Positions 21,301-30,227 are shown, numbered from the stretch's first letter. The stretch: DNA of 64,000 nucleotides from DASQUK01 sp963813485 (GCA_963813485.1 CAWEZE010000013.1:124001-188000), one strand, 5' to 3'. The notes: generated from the letters alone by a model not told the origin. A program made the numbers and translations.

Positions 21301-21368
21301 GAGGACTCATCATGACACGCGTGGCAAGGGATGGTGACGTGTGACCGGCCTGGCCCGGCCACTCGGAC

Positions 21369-21382
21369 TGAAACCTGTTCTA
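21369..21382. promoter_or_regulatory. KstR-type operator (TGAAACCTGTTCTA)
   Basis: It matches the mycobacterial KstR motif TNNAACNNGTTNNA at every fixed position. It lies 35 bases before the Rieske oxygenase ATG on the plus strand and 68 bases before the DivIVA-like ATG on the minus strand, so one site could control both directions. Two further matches lie at 30697 and 32758. Confidence 0.75.
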
Positions 21383-21416
21383 CTCTGGGGTGGCGGCGTT
21401 CCACGGAGGATCAGCC

Positions 21417-22484
21417 ATGGCGAACCGGTATCCCTTCCCCATCCCCTTCGGCTGGTTCTGCGTCGGCTATCCGGAGGACCTACCGGTCGGTGAACCGAAG
21501 CCCCTCTACTACTTCGGCCGGCACCTGGTCGGCTGGCGCGACCACGAGGGTGCGGCCCACGTGCATGACGCCTTCTGCGCGCATCTCGGTGCGCATCTCG
21601 GGCACGGCGGGAGCGTCGACGGCTGCGAGCTCGTGTGCCCGTTCCACGGTTGGCGCTACGACGTCGACGGCGCCAACACCGCCATCCCCTACAGCGAGAG
21701 GCTGAACCGCAAGGCCAGGCTCCGCACGTACCCGGTCGTCGAACGTAACGGCGTGGTGTTGGCGTGGTACCACCCCGACCAGGAAGCGCCGCAATGGGAC
21801 ATCCCCGAGGTCCCCGAGCTCGCCGGACATCCCGACTGGTCGACGATCATCCGCACCGAGTACGTGATCGACGCCTGCGCCCAGGAGATGGCGGAGAACA
21901 CGGTCGACGCCGCCCACTTCCGTTTCGTCCACAACACCGCCACGGTGCCGGAGATCGAGGAGTACACGACGGGCTTTCCCGAGGCCGCCATGCGGTCGTC
22001 GCAGAAGTTCCCCACGCCCCGAGGGATCATGGAGGGGCGCATCGACACCCACGCCTGGGGTCCGGGCGTCTCGCTGGTCAACTTCAGCGGCATCATCGAC
22101 ACCCTGAACTACGCCTGCACGACTCCCATCGAGGCCGACCGCTGCGTGGTGCGGTTCAACTTCGTCTTCAAGACGATGGGCGACAAGGAGACCACCCGCA
22201 ACGTGGGTCGAGCGTTCGTGGCCGAGGTCGACAAGCAGGTCAAGGAGGATCGGCCGATCTGGGAGCACAAGGCCCATCTGGTGCGTCCGGCACTGGCCGA
22301 CAACGACGGCCCGTTCATGAAGTTCCGGCGGTGGGCGGCGCAGTTCTACGCCGAGGGCGTGGGCGACGAGCGCCTGGTCTACCCGCCGCCGTTCTGGCCC
22401 GATCGGCTCGACGACGCGCCCGCCAAGGCGACGGCATCGGCGCGCAACACCGGAGAGTCGGGGGAGAACGAGCCGGCCCGGTAG
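21417..22484 (+). CDS. Rieske non-heme iron oxygenase, KshA-like
   Basis: 355 aa from ATG 21417, behind GGAGGA. The Rieske cluster ligands are Cys54-x-His56 and Cys74-x2-His77 (FCAHLGAH and VCPFHGWRYD). The mononuclear iron site is in ENTVDAAHFRFVH, with Asn161, Asp164, His167 and His172. The pattern IPYSERLNRKARLRTYPVVE resembles 3-ketosteroid 9-alpha-hydroxylase oxygenase (KshA), which opens steroid ring B with a reductase partner. No reductase (KshB) gene is in the window. An upstream KstR-type box supports a steroid role. Related Rieske oxygenases act on other cyclic substrates, so the exact reaction is inferred. Confidence 0.85.
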   Translation: MANRYPFPIPFGWFCVGYPEDLPVGEPKPLYYFGRHLVGWRDHEGAAHVHDAFCAHLGAHLGHGGSVDGCELVCPFHGWRYDVDGANTAIPYSERLNRKARLRTYPVVERNGVVLAWYHPDQEAPQWDIPEVPELAGHPDWSTIIRTEYVIDACAQEMAENTVDAAHFRFVHNTATVPEIEEYTTGFPEAAMRSSQKFPTPRGIMEGRIDTHAWGPGVSLVNFSGIIDTLNYACTTPIEADRCVVRFNFVFKTMGDKETTRNVGRAFVAEVDKQVKEDRPIWEHKAHLVRPALADNDGPFMKFRRWAAQFYAEGVGDERLVYPPPFWPDRLDDAPAKATASARNTGESGENEPAR

Positions 22485-22697
22485 GCGTCGTCCGCCTCGG
22501 CATTCTCCTCTCGCCAGGCGGCGGTGGACACCGCCGCCCAGGGATCGACGCCCGAGGCATCGATCGACTCGCCGGAGAACAGGCACACGGCGTGGCTGCA
22601 CGCCGGCATCGACGAGACCGTTGCGCCCACGGCCAGTGCCGAGTGACGGGCGCCGCGCCGGCCGGCGTGGGTGCGGCGTGACGGTAGGTTGCCTGCG

Positions 22698-23891
22698 GTG
22701 TCGACCGTCGACGACCAGCCGTCCGAAGCCGCCGCCTGTGAACCCGAGGCCACCGGCGCGGTGCTGGCCGCCCTGTCGGCCGCCATGCGGGCGGTGACGC
22801 TCGGGTCGTCGCTGGACCGGGTGCTGCACCAGCTGGCCGAGAGCGCCCGCGACCTCGTCGGCGCCAGCTACGCCGCCATCGGCCTACCGGAGCCGGAGGG
22901 CGACGAGTTCGCCCGCTTCGTCACCGTGGGCATGAGCGACGAGCTGATCGAGCAGCTCGGTCCCCTGCCCCGCACGCACGGGCTGCTCGACGCCATGCTC
23001 ACCGACCCGTCCCCGTTCCGCACCGCGGACATCACGCGGGACCCGCGCTTTCGGGGCTGGTGGCCCGCCGCCCACCCGCAGATGCGCTCGTTCCTCGGCG
23101 TGCCGATCGTGTCGGCGGGCGACATCATCGGAGCCTTCTACCTGACCGACAAGCGGGGAGAGCCGGAGTTCAGCGCCGCGGACGAATCGGCGGTGGTGCT
23201 GCTCGCGTCGCACGCCGCCATCGCCATCGACCAGGCCCGCCTGTTCGAGGACAGCCGGGAGCTGGGGCTGGTGCAGGAGCGGGGACGGCTCGCCCGCGAG
23301 CTACACGACGCCATGAGCCAGTCGCTGTTCAGCCTGCAGCTGTCGGCCGAGGCGGCCGGGCGCCTGTTGGAGAGCGATCCGGCGGCCGCCGCCGAACAGG
23401 TCGCCACCGTCAGAGCGATCGCCCGCCGAGTGGCCGCCGAGTTGCGGACGACGGTCGATGGCCTGCGGCCCGCCGACCTCGAGCGGGACGGGCTCGTCGC
23501 CGCGCTAGGCGCCCAGCTGACGCTGGCGGGTCGCGCCAACGACGTGCCGGTCGAGATCGAGGCGGGCGAGCTGCCCGAGCTCGATCCCGACGACGAGCAC
23601 CAGATCCTGCGGATCGCCCAGGAGGCGGTGAGCAACGCCCTCCGTCATGCCGCCGCCAGCCGGGTGCGGGTATCCATCGGCACCGAGGGTGGACTCGACT
23701 CCGCCGCTGGCACCCTCGTGTTGCGGGTGATCGACGACGGTCGCGGCTTCGATCCGACGGCCCGGGCCGTGCGAGCGCGCCGATTGGGACTGACCTCGAT
23801 GAACGAGCGAGCCGCCTCGATGGGCGGATCGCTCACGATCACGTCGGCTCCGGACCAGGGCACCGCGGTCGAGCTCCGGGTGCCTCGGTAG
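22698..23891 (+). CDS. GAF-domain sensor histidine kinase (NarL-partner type)
   Basis: 397 aa from GTG 22698. A GAF domain covers about 25-185 (QLAESARDLVGASYAAIG and SFLGVPIVSAGDIIGAFYLT). A HisKA_3 dimerisation helix follows, with the phospho-accepting His203 in RLARELHDAMSQSLF. The ATPase domain has QEAVSNALRHAA, VIDDGRGFD and a C-terminal GTAVELRVP. No membrane segment is seen, so it senses a cytoplasmic signal. Heme or redox sensing, as in DevS, is possible but no ligand residue is evident. It is paired with the response regulator 19 bases downstream. Confidence 0.92.
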   Translation: MSTVDDQPSEAAACEPEATGAVLAALSAAMRAVTLGSSLDRVLHQLAESARDLVGASYAAIGLPEPEGDEFARFVTVGMSDELIEQLGPLPRTHGLLDAMLTDPSPFRTADITRDPRFRGWWPAAHPQMRSFLGVPIVSAGDIIGAFYLTDKRGEPEFSAADESAVVLLASHAAIAIDQARLFEDSRELGLVQERGRLARELHDAMSQSLFSLQLSAEAAGRLLESDPAAAAEQVATVRAIARRVAAELRTTVDGLRPADLERDGLVAALGAQLTLAGRANDVPVEIEAGELPELDPDDEHQILRIAQEAVSNALRHAAASRVRVSIGTEGGLDSAAGTLVLRVIDDGRGFDPTARAVRARRLGLTSMNERAASMGGSLTITSAPDQGTAVELRVPR

Positions 23892-23910
23892 GTCACGGAG
23901 GAAGCGCGCC

Positions 23911-24603
23911 ATGGCCGCCGAGAGCCCGTCCAGACCGATCCGCGTAGCGATCAGCGACGACCACCCGGTCGTCCGCCAGGGCCTGCGGTCGTTCCTCGAG
24001 GCGCAGGGATTCGAGGTGGTGGGCGAGGCGGCCGACGGTGACGAGGCGGTGCGCCTGGTCGAGCGAGCCCAGCCCGACGTGCTGCTCACCGACGTGGTCA
24101 TGCCGGGCGTCGACGGCATCGAGGCCATCCGTCGGCTGCGGGCCGCCGGGTCGTCGGTCGGGATCCTGGTGCTCACGAGCTTCAGCGGCGCCGAGCAGGT
24201 GATCCCCGCCATCCAGGCCGGGGCCGACGGCTACATGTTGAAGGACGCGGGCCCGGCCGCCCTCGATGGCGCCATCAGAGCCGTGCACCGGGGCGAACCG
24301 CTGCTGGCGCCCGAGGCCGCGGCGGTGGTGATGGCCAAGGTGGCGGATGCGCCCGATCCCGCCGCCCATGCTGGTGCGGGATCGGTGCACCCCGACCTGG
24401 AGCGCCTCACGGCGCGCGAGCGCGAGGTGTTGGCAGGGTTGGGCCGGGGCCTGTCCAACCGCCAGCTCGCCGCCGAGCTGTACGTGTCGGAGAAGACGGT
24501 GAAGACCCACGTCTCCAACTTGCTGGCGAAGCTGCGGCTGGGGGACCGGACGCAGGCGGCGTTGTTCGCGGTACGGGTCGGGTTGGTCGATCCCCGCGCC
24601 TGA
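23911..24603 (+). CDS. NarL/FixJ-family response regulator
   Basis: 230 aa from ATG 23911. The receiver domain has the acidic pair Asp16-Asp17, the phosphorylated Asp61 in LLTDVVMPGVDGIEA, a switch Thr/Ser in LVLTSFS and a conserved Lys in YMLKDAG. The LuxR-type DNA-binding domain (about 165-225) reads LTAREREVLAGLGRGLSNRQ, then SEKTVKTHVSNLLAKL. It should be phosphorylated by the adjacent kinase. The target promoters are not known, and neighbouring genes carry no obvious shared site. Confidence 0.95.
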   Translation: MAAESPSRPIRVAISDDHPVVRQGLRSFLEAQGFEVVGEAADGDEAVRLVERAQPDVLLTDVVMPGVDGIEAIRRLRAAGSSVGILVLTSFSGAEQVIPAIQAGADGYMLKDAGPAALDGAIRAVHRGEPLLAPEAAAVVMAKVADAPDPAAHAGAGSVHPDLERLTAREREVLAGLGRGLSNRQLAAELYVSEKTVKTHVSNLLAKLRLGDRTQAALFAVRVGLVDPRA

Positions 24604-24741
24604 CCCGGCGGGCATCGTCGCAGGTCAGCGGCGGGCCCACGGGTGTAGGCCTCCAGACCTAGCCCGAAACCCGACCCGGGGCCGATGGCGAGGGCCGGAT
24701 GTCTCCCTACGTTGCGCTTAGACAGACGAAGGGAGCATCAA

Positions 24742-25482
24742 GTGCGAAGGACAGCTCTCATCACCGGGGGCAGCCGAGGCCTGGGGCTGGCCCTGGCGCG
24801 CCGCCTGGCGGCGGACGGTTGGAACCTGGTCGTCGATGCCCGCGACGCCGATGCCCTCGAGCGGGCCCGACGCGACGTCGACGCTGCGGGCCCCGGCACG
24901 GTCATCGCTCTGCCGGGCGACATCGCCGACGCGGTGCACGTGGCCGCCCTCGTCAACGCCGCCGCCGGCCAGGGCGGCTTCGAACTGCTGGTGAACAACG
25001 CCGGCACGCTCGGGCCCTCCCCCCTGCCCCACGTCGCTTGGCTCCGCACCGGCGACCTGGAACGGATCCTGCGGACCAACGTGGTCGCACCCCTGCGGCT
25101 GGTGCAGGCCGCGCTCCCCCACCTGCGGGCGTCGCGGGGCGCGATCGTCAACGTGACCTCCGACGCGGCCGTCGAGGGGTACGAGGGCTGGGGGGGCTAC
25201 GGCGCCTCCAAGGCGGCGCTGGAACAGCTCAGCCGGGTGTTGGCGGCCGAGGAGACCGACGTGCGCGTCCTGTGGGTCGACCCCGGGGACATGCGCACGC
25301 AGATGCACCAGGACGCGTTCCCCGGCGAGGACATCTCCGATCGCCCGACGCCCGAGAGCCGGGTCTCCGGCCTCGTGCGCCTCATCGACGAGCGGCTGCC
25401 GAGTGGCCGGTACCGGGTCGAAGAGCTGTTGGAGCCGGCAGACCCGGAACCGGGACAGGAGCTGGTCGAGGCCGGCCGATGA
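24742..25482 (+). CDS. Short-chain dehydrogenase/reductase
   Basis: 246 aa from GTG 24742, with GAAGGGAGC upstream (24728-24736). It has a Rossmann fold with the nucleotide motif TGGSRGLGLALA, the NNAG motif (LLVNNAGTLGPS) and the catalytic Tyr-Lys pair in YGASKAALEQL, with Ser in VNVTSDAA. Substrate and cofactor preference are not evident. The stop codon is overlapped by a 30-codon bridging mini-ORF leading to the QueA-like gene, so the two are probably expressed together. Confidence 0.9.
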   Translation: MRRTALITGGSRGLGLALARRLAADGWNLVVDARDADALERARRDVDAAGPGTVIALPGDIADAVHVAALVNAAAGQGGFELLVNNAGTLGPSPLPHVAWLRTGDLERILRTNVVAPLRLVQAALPHLRASRGAIVNVTSDAAVEGYEGWGGYGASKAALEQLSRVLAAEETDVRVLWVDPGDMRTQMHQDAFPGEDISDRPTPESRVSGLVRLIDERLPSGRYRVEELLEPADPEPGQELVEAGR

Positions 25483-25571
25483 GCGAGCGAGCGCGAGCGG
25501 ATCAGCGCCAGAGTGGGTTGCACCCGGCGAAGCGGCGATCCCTCATCGGCGAGCCGGAGGCCCGGCAGTGA
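25479..25571 (+). repeat. Bridging mini-ORF (MSERA family), 30 codons
   Basis: ATG 25479 overlaps the stop of the dehydrogenase (ATGA). TGA 25569-25571 overlaps the GTG of the QueA-like gene (GTGA), so the frame spans the 85-base gap exactly. It starts MSERARADQRQSG and contains AKRRSLIGE. The first 11 bases equal those of the copies at 14805 and 60514. A GGAGG at 25556-25560, inside the frame, serves the downstream GTG. Confidence 0.45.
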
Positions 25572-26647
25572 GGGTGATCGACACGTCCGGCCTACGGTCG
25601 TTCCGCATCCCGCTGGGCGGTGAGGCCGGCACACCCGTAGAGCTGCTGCGCCACGGCGGGGAGCTCGGCTCTGACGCCCGGGCCGACATCCGCCTGATGG
25701 TGGCCCGACGCTCCACCACCGATGTCAGCCACCACCGGTTCGCCGAACTCGGTGACGCCCTCGATGCCGGCGACCTGCTGGTCGTGAACACCTCGGCGGT
25801 GATGCCGGCGGCGCTGGACGCCCGCGGGACCGACGGGTCGGAACTGCGCCTGCACCTGTCGACCGAACAGCCGGGTGGCTTTTGGGTGGTCGAGCCGCGG
25901 CACGCCGCGGGACCGGGCACCGAGCGCTACGTGGGCACGCCGCCGGCGCAGCTCGTGCTCCCGGGCGGTGGGCGGGCCGAACTGCTCGCCCCCTACCCCG
26001 CCGGCACCGGTCTCGTGCGGTTGTGGCTGGCCCGGCTCGACGTGCCCGGTGAGCTGCTGGCGTACCTGCGGGCCCACGGTCAGCCCATCCGCTACGCCCA
26101 TGCCGAGGCGGCATGGCCGATCGAGGCCTACCAGTCGGTGTTCTCGCGCGACCCCGGCTCGGCGGAGATGCCGAGCGCGGCCCGTCCCTTCACCGAGGCG
26201 CTGGTGACCGAGCTGGTCACGCGAGGCATCGTCCTGGCTCCGATCACGCTGCACACCGGCGTGTCGTCGCAGGAGGCCGGCGAGCCGCCCTACGCCGAGC
26301 GCTACGAGGTGCCGCCGACCACCGCCTCGTTGGTCAACGCGACTCATGCCGACGGTCGGCGGGTGATCGCGGTCGGGACCACCGTGGTGCGGGCCCTGGA
26401 GTCCAGCGCGGACGAGGCCGGCCGGTCGCATCCGGGGCGGGGCTGGACCGAGCTGGTGGTCACCCCCCGGCGTGGCGTGCGGGTGGTCGACGGGCTCGTC
26501 ACCGGCTGGCACGAGCCGGAGTCGTCACACCTGGCCATGCTCGAGGCCATCGCCGGCCGCGAGCTCCTGGACGCCTCGTACGCGGCGGCGGTCGACGAGG
26601 GCTACCGCTGGCACGAGTTCGGCGACAGCCACCTGATCCTGCCGTAG
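25568..26647 (+). CDS. QueA-like S-adenosylmethionine:tRNA ribosyltransferase-isomerase family protein
   Basis: 359 aa from GTG 25568, with GGAGG seven bases upstream. Family blocks seen are LGDALDAGDLLVVNTSAVMP, YQSVFSRDPGSAEMPSAARPFT, LAPITLHTGVSS, ERYEVPPTTASLVN and VIAVGTTVVRALES. QueA builds the epoxycyclopentane of queuosine in tRNA. The N-terminal block is divergent from classical QueA, and no other queuosine gene is in the window. It may be a functional QueA, or a paralogue acting on another nucleoside as seen in some actinobacteria. Confidence 0.85.
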   Translation: MRVIDTSGLRSFRIPLGGEAGTPVELLRHGGELGSDARADIRLMVARRSTTDVSHHRFAELGDALDAGDLLVVNTSAVMPAALDARGTDGSELRLHLSTEQPGGFWVVEPRHAAGPGTERYVGTPPAQLVLPGGGRAELLAPYPAGTGLVRLWLARLDVPGELLAYLRAHGQPIRYAHAEAAWPIEAYQSVFSRDPGSAEMPSAARPFTEALVTELVTRGIVLAPITLHTGVSSQEAGEPPYAERYEVPPTTASLVNATHADGRRVIAVGTTVVRALESSADEAGRSHPGRGWTELVVTPRRGVRVVDGLVTGWHEPESSHLAMLEAIAGRELLDASYAAAVDEGYRWHEFGDSHLILP

Positions 26648-26680
26648 CGGGCCACGACGCCGGGAGGACGCGCGATCACC

Positions 26681-27457
26681 TCACGGGATGGCCGGCGGTT
26701 GGCCGCCTCCGAGGATGTTCCGCTCGCCCGCGGTGGCGCCACCGTCGACGGACAGCTCGGCGCCGGTGGTGTAGCTGGCGTCGTCACTGGCGAGGAACAG
26801 CACCGCCCGTGCCGCCTCGTCGGGACTGCCCATGCGGGGCACGGGCAGGCGCTTGTAGTACGGGGCGTCGCGATCGGTACCGTCGAGCATCGGCGTGTCG
26901 ATCCCGCCAGGATGCACCGAGTTGACCCGGATGCCCTTGGGGCCGAGGTCGATGGCGGCGGACTTTGTCAGCCCCCGCACGGCCCACTTGCTCGCCACGT
27001 AGGCCCCGAGGTACGGCAGCCCGGTGAGGCCAGCGGTCGATGAGATGTTGACGATCGAGCCGCCGCCGGCCTTGGCCATCGAGGGCGTCACGGCCTTGAT
27101 CCCCAGGAACACGCCGGTGAGATTGACCTGCAGGATGCGCTCGAAGTCCGCCCGTTCGGTGCGGTCGATCGCCTGGAACATCAGGATGCCGGCGTTGTTC
27201 ACCAGCACCGTCACCGGGCCGAACCGATCTTCGGTCAGCGCGACCACCTCGGCCCATTGGGCCTCGTCGGTGACGTCGAGGTGGGCGTAGACCGCGGCCT
27301 CTGAGCCCAACTCGTCGGCGACCGCCGTCCCCACGTCGTCGAGCACGTCGCCGATGACCACGCGGGCACCCTCGGCCGCGAACAGGCGGGCCTCGGCCGC
27401 ACCCTGGCCCCGGGCCCCGCCGGTGATGATCGCGACCTTGCCGTCCAACCGTCCCAT
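26681..27457 (-). CDS. SDR oxidoreductase, hydroxysteroid dehydrogenase-like
   Basis: 258 aa from ATG 27457, behind GGAAGGAAAG. It is a classical SDR: TGGARGQGAAEA (nucleotide loop), HLDVTDEAQW, VLVNNAGILMF, a Ser in NISSTAGLTG, YVASKWAVRG (Tyr-Lys) and RVNSVHPGGIDTPM. From memory it resembles mycobacterial FabG3/Rv2002, a 20-beta-hydroxysteroid dehydrogenase (GKVA...TGGARG, LDVT..QW, SIHPG). It is the last gene of an operon with two thiolase-like and two OB-fold genes under a KstR-type box, which favours a steroid substrate. Confidence 0.87.
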   Translation of the reverse strand: MGRLDGKVAIITGGARGQGAAEARLFAAEGARVVIGDVLDDVGTAVADELGSEAAVYAHLDVTDEAQWAEVVALTEDRFGPVTVLVNNAGILMFQAIDRTERADFERILQVNLTGVFLGIKAVTPSMAKAGGGSIVNISSTAGLTGLPYLGAYVASKWAVRGLTKSAAIDLGPKGIRVNSVHPGGIDTPMLDGTDRDAPYYKRLPVPRMGSPDEAARAVLFLASDDASYTTGAELSVDGGATAGERNILGGGQPPAIP

Positions 27458-27474
27458 CGCTTTCCTTCCGCGTC

Positions 27475-28644
27475 CTAGGGCTTGTCGGTGCCGACGGCCC
27501 ACATCGAGAAGAACTGCGAGCCACCGCCGTACGCATGCCCGAGCGCACGGCGGGCGCCGTCGATCTGGTGCTCGCCCGCCTGGCCCCGTACCTGCATGGC
27601 GGCCTCGGCGAAGCGGATCATCCCCGAGGCGCCGATGGGATTGGATGACAGCACGCCGCCCGACGGGTTCCAGGGGATGTCGCCATCCATCTGCGTGGCC
27701 CCGTCCTCCACCAGGGTCCAGCCCTTGCCCTCGGCGGCGAAACCGAGGTTCTCCAGCCACATGGGCTCGTACCACGAGAACGGTACGTACACCTCGGCCA
27801 CGTCGAACTGGGCGCGGGGATCGGTGATGCCGGCCTGGGCGTAGACGTCGGCAGCACAGTCCCGCCCACCCACGGGATCGACCTGGTCGCGGCCCGGGAA
27901 CGTCGTGGGCTCGGAACGCATGGCGCCGCCCAGCATCCACGCCGGCTGCCGCCCGGCCGCCGCCGCGGCGTCGCCACCCGCCGCGTCGGTCAGGACCATG
28001 GCGCAGGCCCCATCGGACGACGGGCACGTCTCCGAGTAGCGAATCGGGTCCCACAGCATCATCGAGTCCCGCACCGAGTCGAAGCTGATGTCGTGCTCGT
28101 GCAGGTGGGCCTTGGGGTTCTTCAGGGCGTTGAGCCGGTCCTTCAGCGCCACCAACACACCGATGTGGTCGGGTGCGCCCGAGCGGCGCATGTACGCCCG
28201 GATGTGGGGGGCGAAGTAGCCGCCGGCCCCGGCCACCAGGGGTGGCTGGAACGGGATCGGGAGCGTCAGCGCCCACATCGCCTCGCTCTCAGACTGCTTC
28301 TCGAAGGCGACGGTGAGCACCCGCCCGTGGATCCCGGCCTGAACCAGGCTGGCGGCCACCAGCGCGGTCGAGCCGCCCACCGAACCCGCGGTGTGCACCC
28401 GCAGCATCGGCTTGCCGACGCATCCCAGCGCGTCGGCGAGGTACAGCTCGGGCATCATCAGGCCCTCGAAGAAGTCCGGCGCCTTGCCGATGACCACCGC
28501 CTCTATGTCGGACCAGTCCATCTCTGCGTCGGCCAGGGCCTCGTGGGCCGCCTCGCGCACCAGGCCCGCGATCGACACGTCGCCCCGGGTGGCCTGATGC
28601 TTCGTCTGCCCGATGCCGACGACGGCAACGCGTTCCTTGCCCAT
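27475..28644 (-). CDS. Thiolase-like lipid-transfer protein, Ltp3-type
   Basis: 389 aa from ATG 28644, directly after the stop of the preceding gene. The thiolase fold is shown by EALADAEMDWSDIEAVVIG, WNPSGGVLSSNPIGASGMIR and GHAYGGGSQFF. The usual nucleophile position reads HTAGSVGGSTA, with no cysteine, so ordinary thiolysis is unlikely. In M. tuberculosis the Ltp proteins act with DUF35/OB-fold partners as retro-aldolases in side-chain degradation. The gene order here matches Rv3521-ltp4-ltp3. I infer a partner or catalytic role in steroid side-chain metabolism. Confidence 0.85.
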   Translation of the reverse strand: MGKERVAVVGIGQTKHQATRGDVSIAGLVREAAHEALADAEMDWSDIEAVVIGKAPDFFEGLMMPELYLADALGCVGKPMLRVHTAGSVGGSTALVAASLVQAGIHGRVLTVAFEKQSESEAMWALTLPIPFQPPLVAGAGGYFAPHIRAYMRRSGAPDHIGVLVALKDRLNALKNPKAHLHEHDISFDSVRDSMMLWDPIRYSETCPSSDGACAMVLTDAAGGDAAAAAGRQPAWMLGGAMRSEPTTFPGRDQVDPVGGRDCAADVYAQAGITDPRAQFDVAEVYVPFSWYEPMWLENLGFAAEGKGWTLVEDGATQMDGDIPWNPSGGVLSSNPIGASGMIRFAEAAMQVRGQAGEHQIDGARRALGHAYGGGSQFFSMWAVGTDKP

Positions 28645-29703
28645 TCAGGACTCTCCCTCGAGCACGCACACCAGGTTCTGCTGGAGGCAGGGCCCGCTGG
28701 TGGCGTGAGCCACCGCCCGCCGCGCCTCGCCGCGCCGGATGCGAGTGGCGGCCTCACCGATGCGGATGAGCCCGGCGGCCATGATCGGGTTGGCGGCGAG
28801 CGGCCCACCGGACGGGTTCAGCGCCACGCCGTCGCCGAGGCCGAGCGCGTCACGCAGCACCGCCTCCTGATGGGTGAAGGGCGCATGCAGCTCGGCCACG
28901 TCGATCCGCCCGTCGCCGGCGCCCGCGCGTTCGCCGGCCAGGCGGGTGGACGGTGACGACGTGAGGTCGCGCACGCCGAGCCCGTGCGCCTCGATGCGAT
29001 GGTCGATCCCCCGGATCCACGCGGGTTGGTCGACCAGCTCGCGGGCCCGGTCGCCGGCGGCCAGGATCATCGCCGCCGCGCCGTCGCCGATCGGCGGGCA
29101 GTCGTGGCGGCGCAACGGCGAGGCGACCTCGGGCTCCTTCAGCAACACGTCGGGGTCGTCGGAGCCCTGCAGCTGGGCGAAGGGGTTGGCGGCGGCCGAC
29201 CTGCGGCTCCGGGCCGCGATCTCGGCCATCTCCCCCACCGAGGTCACGCCAGCCTCGATGCAGGCACGGGCCTGGAGGGCGGCGAGCGCCACGCTGTCGG
29301 GCCACAGCGGCGCCACGTAGTACGGGTCCAGCTGGCGGGACAGCACGTCGCGCAGCGATCCCGGCGACGCCTTGCCGTAGCTGTACACGAGGGCGGTGTC
29401 GGCGGCGCCGGTCTGGATCTTGACCCACGCCTCGTAGAGCGCCCACGCCCCGTCCATCTCGACATGGCTCTCGCTGATGGGGGGCGACGCACCCACGCCG
29501 TCGAGGGTCATCACGAAGCTGAACGCCGCACCGGCCAGGTAGTCGGTGCTGCCCGAGCAGGTGAAGTCGATCTGCGACTGGTCCAGGCCGACGTCGGTCT
29601 TCACCTGGTGCAGCACCGGCATCAGCATCTCGACCTCGTTGCGGCGCTGCTCGCGCCGCGCGTGGTGCGACTGGGCGAAGGCCACGACGGCCACATCGCG
29701 CAT
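28645..29703 (-). CDS. Thiolase-like lipid-transfer protein, Ltp4-type
   Basis: 352 aa from ATG 29703, which shares one base with the upstream stop (TGATG). The thiolase core is complete: a cysteine in IDFTCSGSTDYLAG, then LNPSGGPLAANPIMAAGLIR and a C-terminal ATSGPCLQQN. It therefore keeps candidate active-site cysteines that the Ltp3-type neighbour lacks, suggesting an unequal pair. It is part of the five-gene minus-strand operon starting at 30679. The likely role is acyl-CoA or retro-aldol chemistry on steroid side chains, by family and context. Confidence 0.85.
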   Translation of the reverse strand: MRDVAVVAFAQSHHARREQRRNEVEMLMPVLHQVKTDVGLDQSQIDFTCSGSTDYLAGAAFSFVMTLDGVGASPPISESHVEMDGAWALYEAWVKIQTGAADTALVYSYGKASPGSLRDVLSRQLDPYYVAPLWPDSVALAALQARACIEAGVTSVGEMAEIAARSRRSAAANPFAQLQGSDDPDVLLKEPEVASPLRRHDCPPIGDGAAAMILAAGDRARELVDQPAWIRGIDHRIEAHGLGVRDLTSSPSTRLAGERAGAGDGRIDVAELHAPFTHQEAVLRDALGLGDGVALNPSGGPLAANPIMAAGLIRIGEAATRIRRGEARRAVAHATSGPCLQQNLVCVLEGES

Positions 29704-30227
29704 CAGACGTGCTCCCGGTAGCTCTCGTAGGGGGCGTCGGGCTCGTCGGTGGGTCGCCACCACTTGATGGACGCCAGGTTTGGCTGTAGCTCGTCGTCGT
29801 CGACCCACACCGCCTCGACCCGCATCCCCATGCGGATCTGGTCGAAGGGAATCTCCTGGACGAGCCCGAACAGGCCCATGTCGGCTCCATCGGGGAGCAC
29901 CGAGGCGCACACGTACGGCAGCTCCATGGCCGAGCCGCTGAACTTGACGTTCACCACGCAGAACGTGGTGACGATGCCCCGGTCGGCCAGCTCGACCTGC
30001 TCGCTGGTCGGGACGCCATCGGTGGGGCACGAGCCGCGCGGCGGCAGCATCACCTTGCCGCAGACGGGACAGCGTTCCCCCAGGATCTTCTTGGACGCGA
30101 TGCCCCGCAGGAACCGCGAGGTCGCCTCGCCGGCGGTGAACGTGTACTCGAGCCGGGCGGGCGTGCGGATGCTGCGGACCGGCTCCAGGTCCCGCAGTGC
30201 CGCGGGTAGGACCAGCGGGCTGCTCAT
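29703..30227 (-). CDS. DUF35 OB-fold protein with zinc ribbon
   Basis: 174 aa from ATG 30227, overlapping the previous stop by four bases (ATGA). A rubredoxin-like ribbon shows Cys53, Cys56 and Cys67 (ERCPVCGKVMLPPRGSCPTDG). The fourth ligand position is Asp70 instead of Cys. The OB-fold follows: GIVTTFCVVNVKF, LPYVCASVLPDG and MRVEAVWVDDD. DUF35 proteins (for example ChsH2) form complexes with Ltp aldolases and shield acyl-CoA substrates. Adjacency to two Ltp genes supports this. With its neighbour at 30224 it looks like a split version of the larger Rv3521. Confidence 0.83.
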   Translation of the reverse strand: MSSPLVLPAALRDLEPVRSIRTPARLEYTFTAGEATSRFLRGIASKKILGERCPVCGKVMLPPRGSCPTDGVPTSEQVELADRGIVTTFCVVNVKFSGSAMELPYVCASVLPDGADMGLFGLVQEIPFDQIRMGMRVEAVWVDDDELQPNLASIKWWRPTDEPDAPYESYREHV

